Assembly (NCBI GenBank): GCA_020432595.1 | Contig: JAGQGA010000092.1 | Location: 1-12,432, forward strand | Reading direction: 5' to 3' | DNA: 12,432 nt | DNA from: Anaerolineales bacterium | GTDB taxonomy: Bacteria > Chloroflexota > Anaerolineae > Promineifilales > Promineifilaceae | Shown: one piece after another, positions 1-6,288 of the stretch | Numbering within the stretch: position 1 is the stretch's first letter | How the letters are laid out: every line of letters begins with the position of its first letter | The notes under the pieces: model-generated | Told to the model about the DNA's origin: nothing | What the model saw: the letters and a program-made list of their open reading frames with translations, nothing else | Database searches by the model: none | Translations under genes and position numbers: made by a program

Positions 1-987
1 GCTGTCCTGCCAAAAGCTAATGCCGCGCCCCGTGCCCACAATCAAGTTGTTGGCAATCAGCACCTCGCGCACCGCTGTATCCGTGGGCGATGAATATTTT
101 TCGTTTGCCATGTGGATGCCGTGCGCCGGATACCCTTTATCGCGTCGGTTGTAGGCGTTGCTGGTGGTGTAGATGTGGTTGCCCTGCACCAGCACGCGGC
201 GGGCGTTGTCCAGATAGAGGTTGACGCTGTAGTTGTCGTGCAGTTCGTTGCCTTCAATGATGACATCCTCGGCAAAAATGGCGATGATCCCTTCGCCCCA
301 GTTGTCGTGAATGTGGTTGCGGCGGATGGTGATGCGGCGCGAGGGGGAGCCATCGGCCATTTTGTAGGTAGAAAAACCGGCTTTCCAGCCGCCTCCAGCG
401 TTAAACGCCTCGTTTTCGTTTTCCAGCGACGCTCGCCACACTTCGTTGTCCTCAAAAACGAGGTCGCTGCCGCCGCCGCCTAGCCCGCGCTGCACGGTGT
501 CATGCACGCGGTTGTTGCGCACTGTCACGTGGTCAGATTCGTAGACGCTCAGCCCTCGCGCCTTGGAGTTGCGAACTTCAAACCCTTCAAAGACGACGTA
601 GCTGGCATAGCTGATTTTGATGATGCTTTCGGCATCGCCGATGTTGGCACCGGTGCCGTCAAAAACGGCCGTTTCTCCCGGATATGGCTGGATGATGATT
701 GGCTCGTTGGCCGTGCCCTGGGCGCGAATTTCTTCCTTGGTGGCTTCATACACACCGCCCCGGACAAAGATGGTGGTGCCAGGAACGGCCGTTTCTGCCG
801 CCCTACTTACGGTGCGAAACGGCCGTTGTTCCGTCCCATCCCCGCTGCTGTCGCTGCCGCTGGTTGCCACATAGACAGCCAACCCGCTGCCGCTGACCCC
901 TCGCCCCAGCCAGTTGCCCAGCAGCATCCCCAACGTGATAAACCCCACACATACGGCTCCCATGATACGCTTCTTGTAGATGTGCAT
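1..987 (-). CDS. Exported right-handed parallel beta-helix protein (pectate-lyase-like fold), C-terminus beyond window
   Basis: The frame is open from the ATG at 987 to base 1 with no stop, giving 329 residues of a longer protein. A Shine-Dalgarno-like AAAGGA lies 8 bases before the ATG. Residues 1-37 form a signal peptide or signal anchor: a basic MHIYKKR start, then a hydrophobic stretch around 8-27. Residues 38-112 match the usual N-terminal cap of secreted beta-helix proteins: YVATSGSD at 39-46, PFRTVSRAA at 56-64, a PGTTIFVRGGVY stretch at 69-80, then PIIIQPYPGE and DGTGA. From about 120 on come beta-helix coils with Asn-rich turns, such as VRNNRVHD, FEDNEV, IRRNHIHDNW, IEGNELHDN, VQGNHIY and IANNLIVG. 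Such proteins bind or cleave polysaccharides, or act as surface proteins. No catalytic triad can be assigned, so lyase activity is not claimed. Two long open frames on the opposite strand here are shadows. The gene carries three AACGGCCGTT motifs. Confidence 0.88.
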   Translation of the reverse strand, partial: MHIYKKRIMGAVCVGFITLGMLLGNWLGRGVSGSGLAVYVATSGSDSSGDGTEQRPFRTVSRAAETAVPGTTIFVRGGVYEATKEEIRAQGTANEPIIIQPYPGETAVFDGTGANIGDAESIIKISYASYVVFEGFEVRNSKARGLSVYESDHVTVRNNRVHDTVQRGLGGGGSDLVFEDNEVWRASLENENEAFNAGGGWKAGFSTYKMADGSPSRRITIRRNHIHDNWGEGIIAIFAEDVIIEGNELHDNYSVNLYLDNARRVLVQGNHIYTTSNAYNRRDKGYPAHGIHMANEKYSSPTDTAVREVLIANNLIVGTGRGISFWQDS

Positions 988-1165
988 TTGCTGATTCCTT
1001 TCTCTTAAAAATTTGCGTTGGATCATCAACCCTGCCGACCCCACGCAACATGCACATCACTATGCGGCTCCCACCCGTTTTCCCCAATAGCCACCCAGTC
1101 CCAGAGTAGGAAACCGCTGCCATGACCCCAATACTGTTCCCCGCAAAATTCACGTCTCCTTAACA

Positions 1166-1200
1166 AAAACCTCCGAGGTCTCAAAGACCTCGGAGGTTTT
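1166..1200. repeat. Perfect 16-bp palindrome with 3-nt loop (REP-like)
   Basis: The left arm AAAACCTCCGAGGTCT (1166-1181) and right arm AGACCTCGGAGGTTTT (1185-1200) pair perfectly around the loop CAA. On the plus strand the hairpin ends in TTTT, and on the minus strand likewise, so it resembles a bidirectional terminator. It lies upstream of both flanking divergent genes, however, where a terminator for either gene would be misplaced. A dispersed REP or MITE-like palindrome is therefore the better reading. No second copy exists in the window. Confidence 0.7.
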
Positions 1201-1332
1201 ACCTGACCCCCATACTCCGCGTGGAATCAGTTCACATTATGGTAGGGGCGGGATGGCGCGGATTGGCGCGGGGTGAACAGACAACCTTTTCTCCGCGCCG
1301 TCTCGCCCTTTCCCCTAAAAACGATCAAACGC

Positions 1333-1338
1333 TATAAT
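1333..1338 (+). promoter_or_regulatory. Candidate -10 box (TATAAT) for the NACHT gene
   Basis: An exact TATAAT sits 88 bases before the ATG of the NACHT gene in an otherwise GC-rich region. The -35 position holds only a poor match (TTTCCC at 1309-1314, 18-base spacer), so the call rests on the -10 hexamer. The transcript would carry the heptad hairpin at 1354-1412 in its leader. Confidence 0.4.
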
Positions 1339-1353
1339 TTAGGGCAATAGTGC

Positions 1354-1412
1354 TTGGAGATTAGAGATTGAAGATTGTGAAGGTTCATCAATCTCCAATC
1401 CCCAATCTCCAA
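1354..1412. repeat. Heptad-repeat inverted repeat (GAGATTG type), copy 1, in the NACHT leader
   Basis: The left arm (1354-1377) is built from 7-base units of the type GAGATTG. The right arm (1389-1412) is its near-complement, pairing at 21 of 24 positions around an 11-base loop. The right arm ends within the AAAAGGA Shine-Dalgarno of the NACHT gene (1411-1417), so folding could reduce ribosome access. A second copy of the same element lies at 6224-6288. Confidence 0.75.
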
Positions 1413-1425
1413 AAGGAACGTGCCC

Positions 1426-4110
1426 ATGAAACCCTGGCTCCGCTTTCTGCTTCTTGCCCTTCTCTGTTTAGCGCTGACTCTCACCAGCCGCTACTGGTTC
1501 AACCCCGTTCTGGCCGCGCTCGACACCAACACCGACCGTATTCAAGGGCTTGATGCCTTTTTGAATTTGCTGCTTGTCGGCGGTTCACTCTTGTCCGCCT
1601 ATGTGGGCTGGCAGCGGCGCAAGGAGGAAGCGGCGGCCAAAACCGCCATCCACGCCGGGGATGGAGCGACGGTGATTGCTGACGGCGGCAAAAAGGCTGA
1701 TGTGGTTCATGAAACCCACTACCACATGACCGCCAACCCCGCCGACCTGCTGCCCCGGCAGCGGCTAACCCCTGACCTGCGTCTCGCCACCGACACCTAT
1801 CTGCGCCACGTCGTGGATCGTTATCGCTACCTTGATTTTCGCGGTATGGGGATGTCCGACCGAGTACCCTTGCAGTTAGAATTGCTCAAAATGTACGTGC
1901 CGCTCAAAGCCCGCGCCCAGCACGCCGAGGGAGAAAAACGAGGGCAGCAGCGGTTGGCCGGCCGTCATCTTAGCGACGAAGAAACCGAGGCCATTGGGCG
2001 GCTGGGCGAACCGCTGCCGCTGCTGGAACTATTGCAGCAGCACCCTGGTCTCATTATTTTGGGTGACCCCGGCGCGGGCAAAACCACCTTCCTCAAATGG
2101 CTGGCGCTTCATCTGGCGCTGGGGCGCGGTGCCGAACTCAATTTGCCCCACCGCCTGCCCATTTTGCTACCCCTGTCAGCCTATGCCAACGCCCTGGCGC
2201 AGGAAAATATCCCCTTGGAGCGGTTTATTGCCCGCTACTACGAGCAGGAGCGCGGCATCGTGTCTGATTTGGGGCCAATGTTGACCGAGGCACTGGCGGC
2301 GGGCAACGCCCTGCTGCTGCTGGATGGGCTGGATGAGGTCAAGCAGGTGGGGCGGCGGCGGGACGTGGTGAACCGGGTGGTGGACTTTTTTACCGTGCAG
2401 CGGCGGCGCGGCAACAAGTTTATTCTTACCAGTCGCATTGTGGGGTACCCCGAAGTACGCCCGGTGGTTGAAGGGCTGTTTGAATGCACGCTGCTGGATT
2501 TTGACCGCGACGACATCACCCTGTTTGTGGCGAAGTGGACGGCCGCTATTGAAGCGGTGGCGCAGGGGGAGTCGGCGGTGGCAGTGCAGAAGGCAGAGCA
2601 GGAGCAGCGGGAGCTGCTGCAGGCGGTGAACCATAACCCTGGCGTGGCGCAGTTAGCCACCAACCCGCTGCTCTTGACGGTGCTGGCATTGATGAAGCGG
2701 CAGGGGGTGGAATTGCCGGAAAAGCGGGCTGATCTCTATAACCACTACATCAACGTGCTGCTGCGGCAGTGGAATTTGGCTCGCAGCGTGGGCGACACCC
2801 CCAGCTATGCCCCCGATGTGAACCAGGTGCTGCGGCTGCTGGTGCCGCTGGCCTACTGGATGCAGCAGACCAGCCCCGGCGTGGGGCTGGTGCCAGAGCA
2901 TGATTTGCGGCGAGAGCTGCAGCGGCTGCTGATCGAACGGCAGGAGCCAGAGCCTGAGCAGGTGGCTCGCGGCTTTTTAGCCGATGTGCGTGACCATGCT
3001 AGCCTGCTGCTGGAGCGAGGCGACCGGCAGTATGGCTTTATCCACCTGACTTTTCAGGAATATTTAGCGGGGGTGGCGATGGCGCGGCTGGCGCAGCAGG
3101 GGGCGGAGGCGGTGGCGCAGCAGCTATTACACCATCTGGATGATGACAACTGGCATGAGGCCAGCCTGCTGGCGTTGGGGCATTTGGGCATTGTGCAGCA
3201 GTGGGATGAGGTGGTGGGGGATGTGCTACAGAAGCTGCTGATGGCGAAGCGGCCGGAGGCGGTGCTGCTGGCGGGGGAGGGGCTGCTGGATATGGGGGCG
3301 GCGGTGGTGGCCCCGGCGGTGCAGCAGGGGGTGGTGGCGGCACTGCAAGGGGTGATGGTGGGGCGCAAGGTGCCGCCGCGCCAGCGGTTGCGGGCGGGGC
3401 TGGCGCTGGCCGACCTGGGTGACGAGGTGCCGGGGCTGGATGAGTTTGTGACGGCACCGGGCTGGGGGTTGCGTGTAGGACGTTACCCGGTGACAAATGG
3501 GCAGTTTGCCCGGTTTATGGATGCGGGTGGGTATGCGGCAGAGAATGAAGCCCGCTGGTGGAATGAGGAGGGGCTTAAGTACAAGCACCGTGGCAACTGG
3601 CAAGCACCGCGCTGGTGGGACGATAATCATTTTAACCGCAGTACCCAGCCCGTGGTAGGGGTAAGCTGGTATGAGGCTAATGCTTACTGCGGCTGGCTAA
3701 TGGTACAGTTGCGGCAAGAGGGGGTGATTGCGGCAGGGGAGGTGGTACGGTTGCCAACACAGGCAGAGCGGGAGTTGGTAGCTGGGGGCGTAGATAAACG
3801 CACCTATCCCTGGGGCAATACCTTTGACCCAACCTGTGCTAATACGAAACAAAGCGACTTGGGTCAAACAACCCCGGTTCACCTCTACCCCCATGGGCAA
3901 ACGCCGGAGGGGGTATGGGATTTGGCGGGTAATGTGTGGGAGTGGACGAGTGAACGGGAAGGTTGGACATATTACTTAATGGGGGGAGCATATTATAAAT
4001 CAGGTAATAGTACTGGAGCAACAGTTCGCTCTGGACTCAACCCCTACTTTAGGGACGTCAACCCAGACCTCGGTTTTCGAGTTGTGGTTGTTCCCATTTC
4101 TCGCGTCTAG
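1426..4110 (+). CDS. Membrane-anchored NACHT (STAND) ATPase with C-terminal FGE/C-type-lectin-like variable domain; likely DGR target protein
   Basis: The ATG at 1426 is preferred over the GTG at 1420 because AAGGA (1413-1417) is 8 bases from the ATG but only 2 from the GTG; this gives 894 residues. Residues 1-25 and about 43-62 are two hydrophobic membrane segments. The NACHT NTPase has Walker A GDPGAGKTT (213-221), Walker B LLLLDGLDE (296-304), sensor FILTSR (332-337) and the distal HLTFQEYLA (540-548). Leu/Ala-rich helical, HEAT-like repeats fill about 555-670. Residues 681-894 are an FGE/SUMF1-like domain: RVGRYPVTNGQF, GVSWYEANAYCGW, RLPTQAE, YPWGN, DLAGNVWEWT and a final GFRVVVV. The C-terminal cysteine pair of catalytic formylglycine-generating enzymes is absent, so a binding rather than enzymatic role is likely. 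FGE/C-lectin domains are established DGR targets, and a DGR-type reverse transcriptase follows. A conflict or immune role is inference from STAND-DGR families. No AACGGCCGTT motif occurs in the gene, unlike its neighbours. Confidence 0.9.
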   Translation: MKPWLRFLLLALLCLALTLTSRYWFNPVLAALDTNTDRIQGLDAFLNLLLVGGSLLSAYVGWQRRKEEAAAKTAIHAGDGATVIADGGKKADVVHETHYHMTANPADLLPRQRLTPDLRLATDTYLRHVVDRYRYLDFRGMGMSDRVPLQLELLKMYVPLKARAQHAEGEKRGQQRLAGRHLSDEETEAIGRLGEPLPLLELLQQHPGLIILGDPGAGKTTFLKWLALHLALGRGAELNLPHRLPILLPLSAYANALAQENIPLERFIARYYEQERGIVSDLGPMLTEALAAGNALLLLDGLDEVKQVGRRRDVVNRVVDFFTVQRRRGNKFILTSRIVGYPEVRPVVEGLFECTLLDFDRDDITLFVAKWTAAIEAVAQGESAVAVQKAEQEQRELLQAVNHNPGVAQLATNPLLLTVLALMKRQGVELPEKRADLYNHYINVLLRQWNLARSVGDTPSYAPDVNQVLRLLVPLAYWMQQTSPGVGLVPEHDLRRELQRLLIERQEPEPEQVARGFLADVRDHASLLLERGDRQYGFIHLTFQEYLAGVAMARLAQQGAEAVAQQLLHHLDDDNWHEASLLALGHLGIVQQWDEVVGDVLQKLLMAKRPEAVLLAGEGLLDMGAAVVAPAVQQGVVAALQGVMVGRKVPPRQRLRAGLALADLGDEVPGLDEFVTAPGWGLRVGRYPVTNGQFARFMDAGGYAAENEARWWNEEGLKYKHRGNWQAPRWWDDNHFNRSTQPVVGVSWYEANAYCGWLMVQLRQEGVIAAGEVVRLPTQAERELVAGGVDKRTYPWGNTFDPTCANTKQSDLGQTTPVHLYPHGQTPEGVWDLAGNVWEWTSEREGWTYYLMGGAYYKSGNSTGATVRSGLNPYFRDVNPDLGFRVVVVPISRV
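3961..4098 (+). other. Candidate DGR variable region (VR) in the FGE domain
   Basis: This segment encodes the last ~45 residues of the FGE-like domain, from the residues after NVWEWT to GFRVVVV. It keeps the skeleton of FGE-type variable regions: a GGA(Y/W) turn, then R-x4-P-x2-R and GFR (R at 868, P at 873, R at 876 in the 894-residue protein). The residues between are divergent. Hand counts give 37 A/T of 60 bases at 3961-4020 against 15 of 60 at 3241-3300 in the same gene, and codons such as TTA, AAA, TCA, AGT and ACT appear that are rare upstream. Position, fold and the adjacent reverse transcriptase suggest a VR. No template repeat is visible in the window, so boundaries are approximate. 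Confidence 0.55.
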
Positions 4111-4114
4111 TTTC

Positions 4115-4123
4115 TGGTATACT
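4115..4123 (+). promoter_or_regulatory. Candidate extended -10 promoter before the reverse transcriptase
   Basis: TGGTATACT just after the NACHT stop fits an extended -10 element (TGnTATAAT) with one mismatch. No convincing -35 is seen, which extended -10 promoters can tolerate. It could drive the reverse transcriptase separately from the NACHT gene. Confidence 0.25.
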
Positions 4124-4135
4124 GGATTCAGGTCT

Positions 4136-4160
4136 TTGCCGTTGGCAACGCTGCTTTTTT
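4136..4160 (+). terminator. Weak hairpin plus T-run after the NACHT gene
   Basis: TTGCC (4136-4140) and GGCAA (4144-4148) can pair around GTT, and TTTTTT follows at 4155-4160 after a 6-base gap. The stem is short and the T-run is displaced, so it is a weak terminator at best. Several DGRs carry a hairpin downstream of the variable region, and this could be such a structure, but neither reading is secure. Confidence 0.25.
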
Positions 4161-4184
4161 AACCAAGCCACAACATCACCATGT

Positions 4185-4230
4185 CATTCCCCCACTTTCG
4201 TGAGGGCAGGCTCCGCACAAGCGGGAATCC
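4185..4230. repeat. ATTCCC...GGGAAT palindromic element upstream of the reverse transcriptase
   Basis: ATTCCC (4186-4191) and GGGAAT (4223-4228) form inverted ends around a GC-rich core with little further pairing. The layout resembles the dispersed ATTCCC-N-GGGAAT elements known from many bacteria (dRS3-like in Neisseria). The frame of the downstream reverse transcriptase runs open through it, which makes an upstream ATG at 4181 look usable when it probably is not. Confidence 0.4.
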
Positions 4231-4246
4231 ACGGCTTTTTTTGAAT

Positions 4247-4897
4247 ATGGGTAATGTCTACCGCCACCTTTACCATCAGGTCTATGACTGGGACAACCTG
4301 CTGGAAGCCTGGCACAAAGCCCGGCGCGGCAAGCGCGGTCAGCCTCCCGCCGCCACCTTTGAACACAACATCGCCGAAAACTTGCTCACCCTGCAAAGCG
4401 ATTTGGCGCAAAAAAGCTACCAACCCGGCCCCTATGCCAGCTTCACCATTCACGAGCCCAAACGCCGCCTCATTTCCGCCGCCCCCTTCCGCGACCGCGT
4501 GGTTCACCACGCCCTCTGCAACATCATCGAACCCTTCTTCGACCGCCGCTTTATCCACGACAGCTACGCCAACCGGCTGGGCAAAGGCACCCACGCCGCC
4601 CTGGATCGCTGCCAACAGTTTGCCCGCCGCTACCGCTACGTCCTTGCCGCCGACGTGGTGCAATTTTTCCCCGCCATTGACCATGCCCTGCTGCGTCAAA
4701 CCCTTGAGCGCGTCGTGGTTGACCCCGACATCCTCTGGCTGTGCCAAACCATTTTGGACAGCGGCCGTGGCGTTCTCAGCGAAGCGTATGATATGGTCTA
4801 TTTTCCCAGCGACGACCTGTTTGCCCCCCTGCGGCCACGCGGTTTACCCATTGGCAACCTCACCAGCCAATTTTGGGCCAACGTTTATCTCTACTAG
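4247..4897 (+). CDS. DGR-type reverse transcriptase, C-terminally truncated before YxDD, probably inactive
   Basis: From the ATG at 4247 the protein has 216 residues, against about 330-400 for complete DGR reverse transcriptases. It begins [29 protein letters not shown], a usual DGR-RT start. [17 protein letters not shown] (about 75-90) fits motifs 1-2, and [14 protein letters not shown] (133-146) carries the first catalytic Asp (136) of the palm. [10 protein letters not shown] (199-208) is the DGR signature in which the SP of group II and retron enzymes is SQ. The frame ends eight residues later (FWANVYLY, stop), just before the expected YxDD block, so two catalytic Asp residues, the thumb and the C-terminus are missing. 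An upstream ATG at 4181 is in frame, but its 22 codons come from the palindromic element at 4185-4230. No Shine-Dalgarno is evident for 4247. It lies 136 bases after the NACHT gene, same strand. No avd-like accessory gene is seen. Confidence 0.85.
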   Translation: MGNVYRHLYHQVYDWDNLLEAWHKARRGKRGQPPAATFEHNIAENLLTLQSDLAQKSYQPGPYASFTIHEPKRRLISAAPFRDRVVHHALCNIIEPFFDRRFIHDSYANRLGKGTHAALDRCQQFARRYRYVLAADVVQFFPAIDHALLRQTLERVVVDPDILWLCQTILDSGRGVLSEAYDMVYFPSDDLFAPLRPRGLPIGNLTSQFWANVYLY

Positions 4898-4927
4898 ATA
4901 CACTATTTGTTTAAGACTCGATGTTTT

Positions 4928-6220
4928 CTACACTACCGGCCGCTGCCGTTCAAACAGCAGCGTGGGCAGCACCGTGCCAATCGCCAGCGCCCCCAGCACC
5001 AACCCCGTTTTCACCGCGTTTAGCCCCGCTTGCAGCAAAAACGGGTCGCTGCCGCCCGCGCCCACAATCCCGGCTGCTTGCAGCACCCCCAGCATGGTGC
5101 CAAAAGCAAAGGTGCCGGGAATCATGGGAATGATGCCGGGGACGGTGAACAAAATGCGGGGCGTGTGCAGCCGTCGCGCCAGCAGCAGCCCGAGAAAGCC
5201 AACGGCCGTTCCCCCCACAAACGACGCTACCTCCACCGTGCTTAAGCTGCCCCAGCCGCTTGCCAACAGCCCATAGCGCACCCCATGCCCCACCGCGCCG
5301 CACAAAACCGCCCCCCACAGCGCTCGGCGCGGCACATTAAACAGCACGCCAAACCCCAGCGCCGCGATGCCTGCCCACAGCGCATCTTCGGCCAGCGTGG
5401 GTGGCGTGGCAAAGGTCGGCCACAGCGATTGAATCCCCGTGACGGCCAGTGCCAGCGACAGCCCCACGGCAATGCCCAGCGAAATCATGCCGCCGTGTAC
5501 CCCCCGCGCCAGCCCAGTGATGTCGTGGGAGGAGAGCAAATCGTGGAAGGCGTTGACCAGCGGCACGCCAGGAACCAGCAGCAGCACGCTGGCAACCAGG
5601 GCGATTTGCGGCTGGCTGCCCCAGTTTAGTAAGGTGGCAAAACTGGCAAGCAGCCCGGCGACAAAGGCGGTGATAACGACCTGGGGGACAAAGTTGAAGT
5701 TGCGCTGCCGCAGCCACAGCCGCACGGCCATGCCGCCGCTGGCGGCCAGCCAGGTGGCGGCAAAAACGGGCCAGTCGCCGCCAAACAGCTTGCTAAAGGC
5801 GGCGCAGGCGAGGCCGACAAGCAGGATGAGTAGGGGGCGGGGGTAGTTTAACGGCCGTTTTCCAATCTCCTCCAACCGCGCCCGCGTTTCAAACCGATCC
5901 AGCTCCCCCGCGCTCACCTGGTAGCTCAGATCGCTTACCGCCGCCACCACCGCCATGTCTACCCCGCCAAAGCGCACCACCCGCCGCGCCTTGGTGCGGA
6001 ACTCCTCGTGGCTGGTGGTGGTAATCACCACCGCATCGGGCGAAATCAGTACGTCGAGCCAGTCGCAACCCAGCCCGGTGCCCAAATGATGCACCGTTTC
6101 CTCGGTGCGCGAGGCATTGGCACCGTGCTGCAGCAATAATTGCCCCGTCCATAGCGCCAAATCCACAATGTCGCGCAGGGCTTCGGGGGAGAATTGTTGT
6201 TTGAGGGGGGTTTCGGTCAT
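4928..6220 (-). CDS. ThrE-family threonine/serine exporter (fused YjjP- and YjjB-like halves)
   Basis: The 430-residue protein is an inner-membrane transporter of the ThrE family, whose studied members export threonine and serine. The N-terminal cytosolic part (1-125, DUF1212-like) has the family pattern LLQHGANASRTEETV (29-43). About ten hydrophobic segments follow from 128 to 420. Two family signatures are visible: PGVPLVNAFHDLLSSH (217-232) and, in the DUF3815-like second half, PGIIPMIPGTFAF (361-373). The length and single-chain fusion match actinobacterial ThrE rather than the split YjjP/YjjB pair. The substrate is inferred from the family. It lies 60 bases downstream of the phosphofructokinase on the same strand, and the gap is filled by a heptad hairpin. 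There is no clear Shine-Dalgarno before the ATG at 6220, since the hairpin occupies that place. The stop is only 30 bases from the truncated reverse transcriptase, which converges on it. Confidence 0.87.
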   Translation of the reverse strand: MTETPLKQQFSPEALRDIVDLALWTGQLLLQHGANASRTEETVHHLGTGLGCDWLDVLISPDAVVITTTSHEEFRTKARRVVRFGGVDMAVVAAVSDLSYQVSAGELDRFETRARLEEIGKRPLNYPRPLLILLVGLACAAFSKLFGGDWPVFAATWLAASGGMAVRLWLRQRNFNFVPQVVITAFVAGLLASFATLLNWGSQPQIALVASVLLLVPGVPLVNAFHDLLSSHDITGLARGVHGGMISLGIAVGLSLALAVTGIQSLWPTFATPPTLAEDALWAGIAALGFGVLFNVPRRALWGAVLCGAVGHGVRYGLLASGWGSLSTVEVASFVGGTAVGFLGLLLARRLHTPRILFTVPGIIPMIPGTFAFGTMLGVLQAAGIVGAGGSDPFLLQAGLNAVKTGLVLGALAIGTVLPTLLFERQRPVV

Positions 6221-6223
6221 AGA

Positions 6224-6288
6224 GAGATTGGGGATTGGAGATTGGAGATTGAAGATTCGCCAATCTCCAATCTCTAATCGCTAATCTC
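6224..6288. repeat. Heptad-repeat inverted repeat (GAGATTG type), copy 2, between phosphofructokinase and ThrE genes
   Basis: The left arm (6224-6251) is four units GAGATTG, GGGATTG, GAGATTG, GAGATTG. The right arm (6261-6288) is its complement at 25 of 28 positions, with a 9-base loop. The right arm overlaps the last codons and stop of the phosphofructokinase gene, and the left arm ends 4 bases from the ThrE ATG. It may attenuate or protect the transcript between the two genes. Copy 1 is at 1354-1412. Confidence 0.8.

Larger units (their letters stand above)
988..1425. other. Divergent intergenic region, no gene seen
   Basis: These 438 bases separate the minus-strand beta-helix gene from the plus-strand NACHT gene. 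They hold a perfect palindrome (1166-1200), a TATAAT hexamer (1333-1338), a heptad-repeat hairpin (1354-1412) and the NACHT Shine-Dalgarno. No credible small gene or RNA gene was found in the rest. A loose 7-bp inverted repeat (GGCGCGG at 1265-1271 with CCGCGCC at 1293-1299) is present, but its loop is long and I give it little weight. Confidence 0.6.

Noticed and set aside
112..1008. Two plus-strand open frames (112-483 and 502-1008)
   Set aside because: They are antisense shadows of the beta-helix gene, which explains the region with a signal peptide and repeated helix coils.
803..1153. Minus-strand 116-residue open frame preceded by AAGGAG
   Set aside because: The AAGGAG is only 2 bases before its GTG. 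Most of it overlaps the well-supported beta-helix gene in another frame, and the protein shows no recognisable pattern.
1420..1425. GTG start at 1420 for the NACHT gene
   Set aside because: The Shine-Dalgarno AAGGA is only 2 bases away from it but 8 bases from the ATG at 1426, which is the better start.
4111..4246. Template repeat between the NACHT gene and the reverse transcriptase
   Set aside because: I compared this gap by eye with 3961-4098 and saw no aligned copy on either strand; it is filled by a weak hairpin and a palindromic element.
4254..5276. A 340-codon plus-strand open frame across the reverse transcriptase and the ThrE end
   Set aside because: It runs out of frame through the reverse transcriptase and antisense to ThrE, giving a Pro/Ser/Thr-rich composition with no family pattern.
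1354..6288. Heptad arrays at 1354-1412 and 6224-6288 as CRISPR remnants
   Set aside because: The units are 7 bases, contiguous and arranged as inverted arms, with no repeat-spacer pattern and no cas genes nearby.
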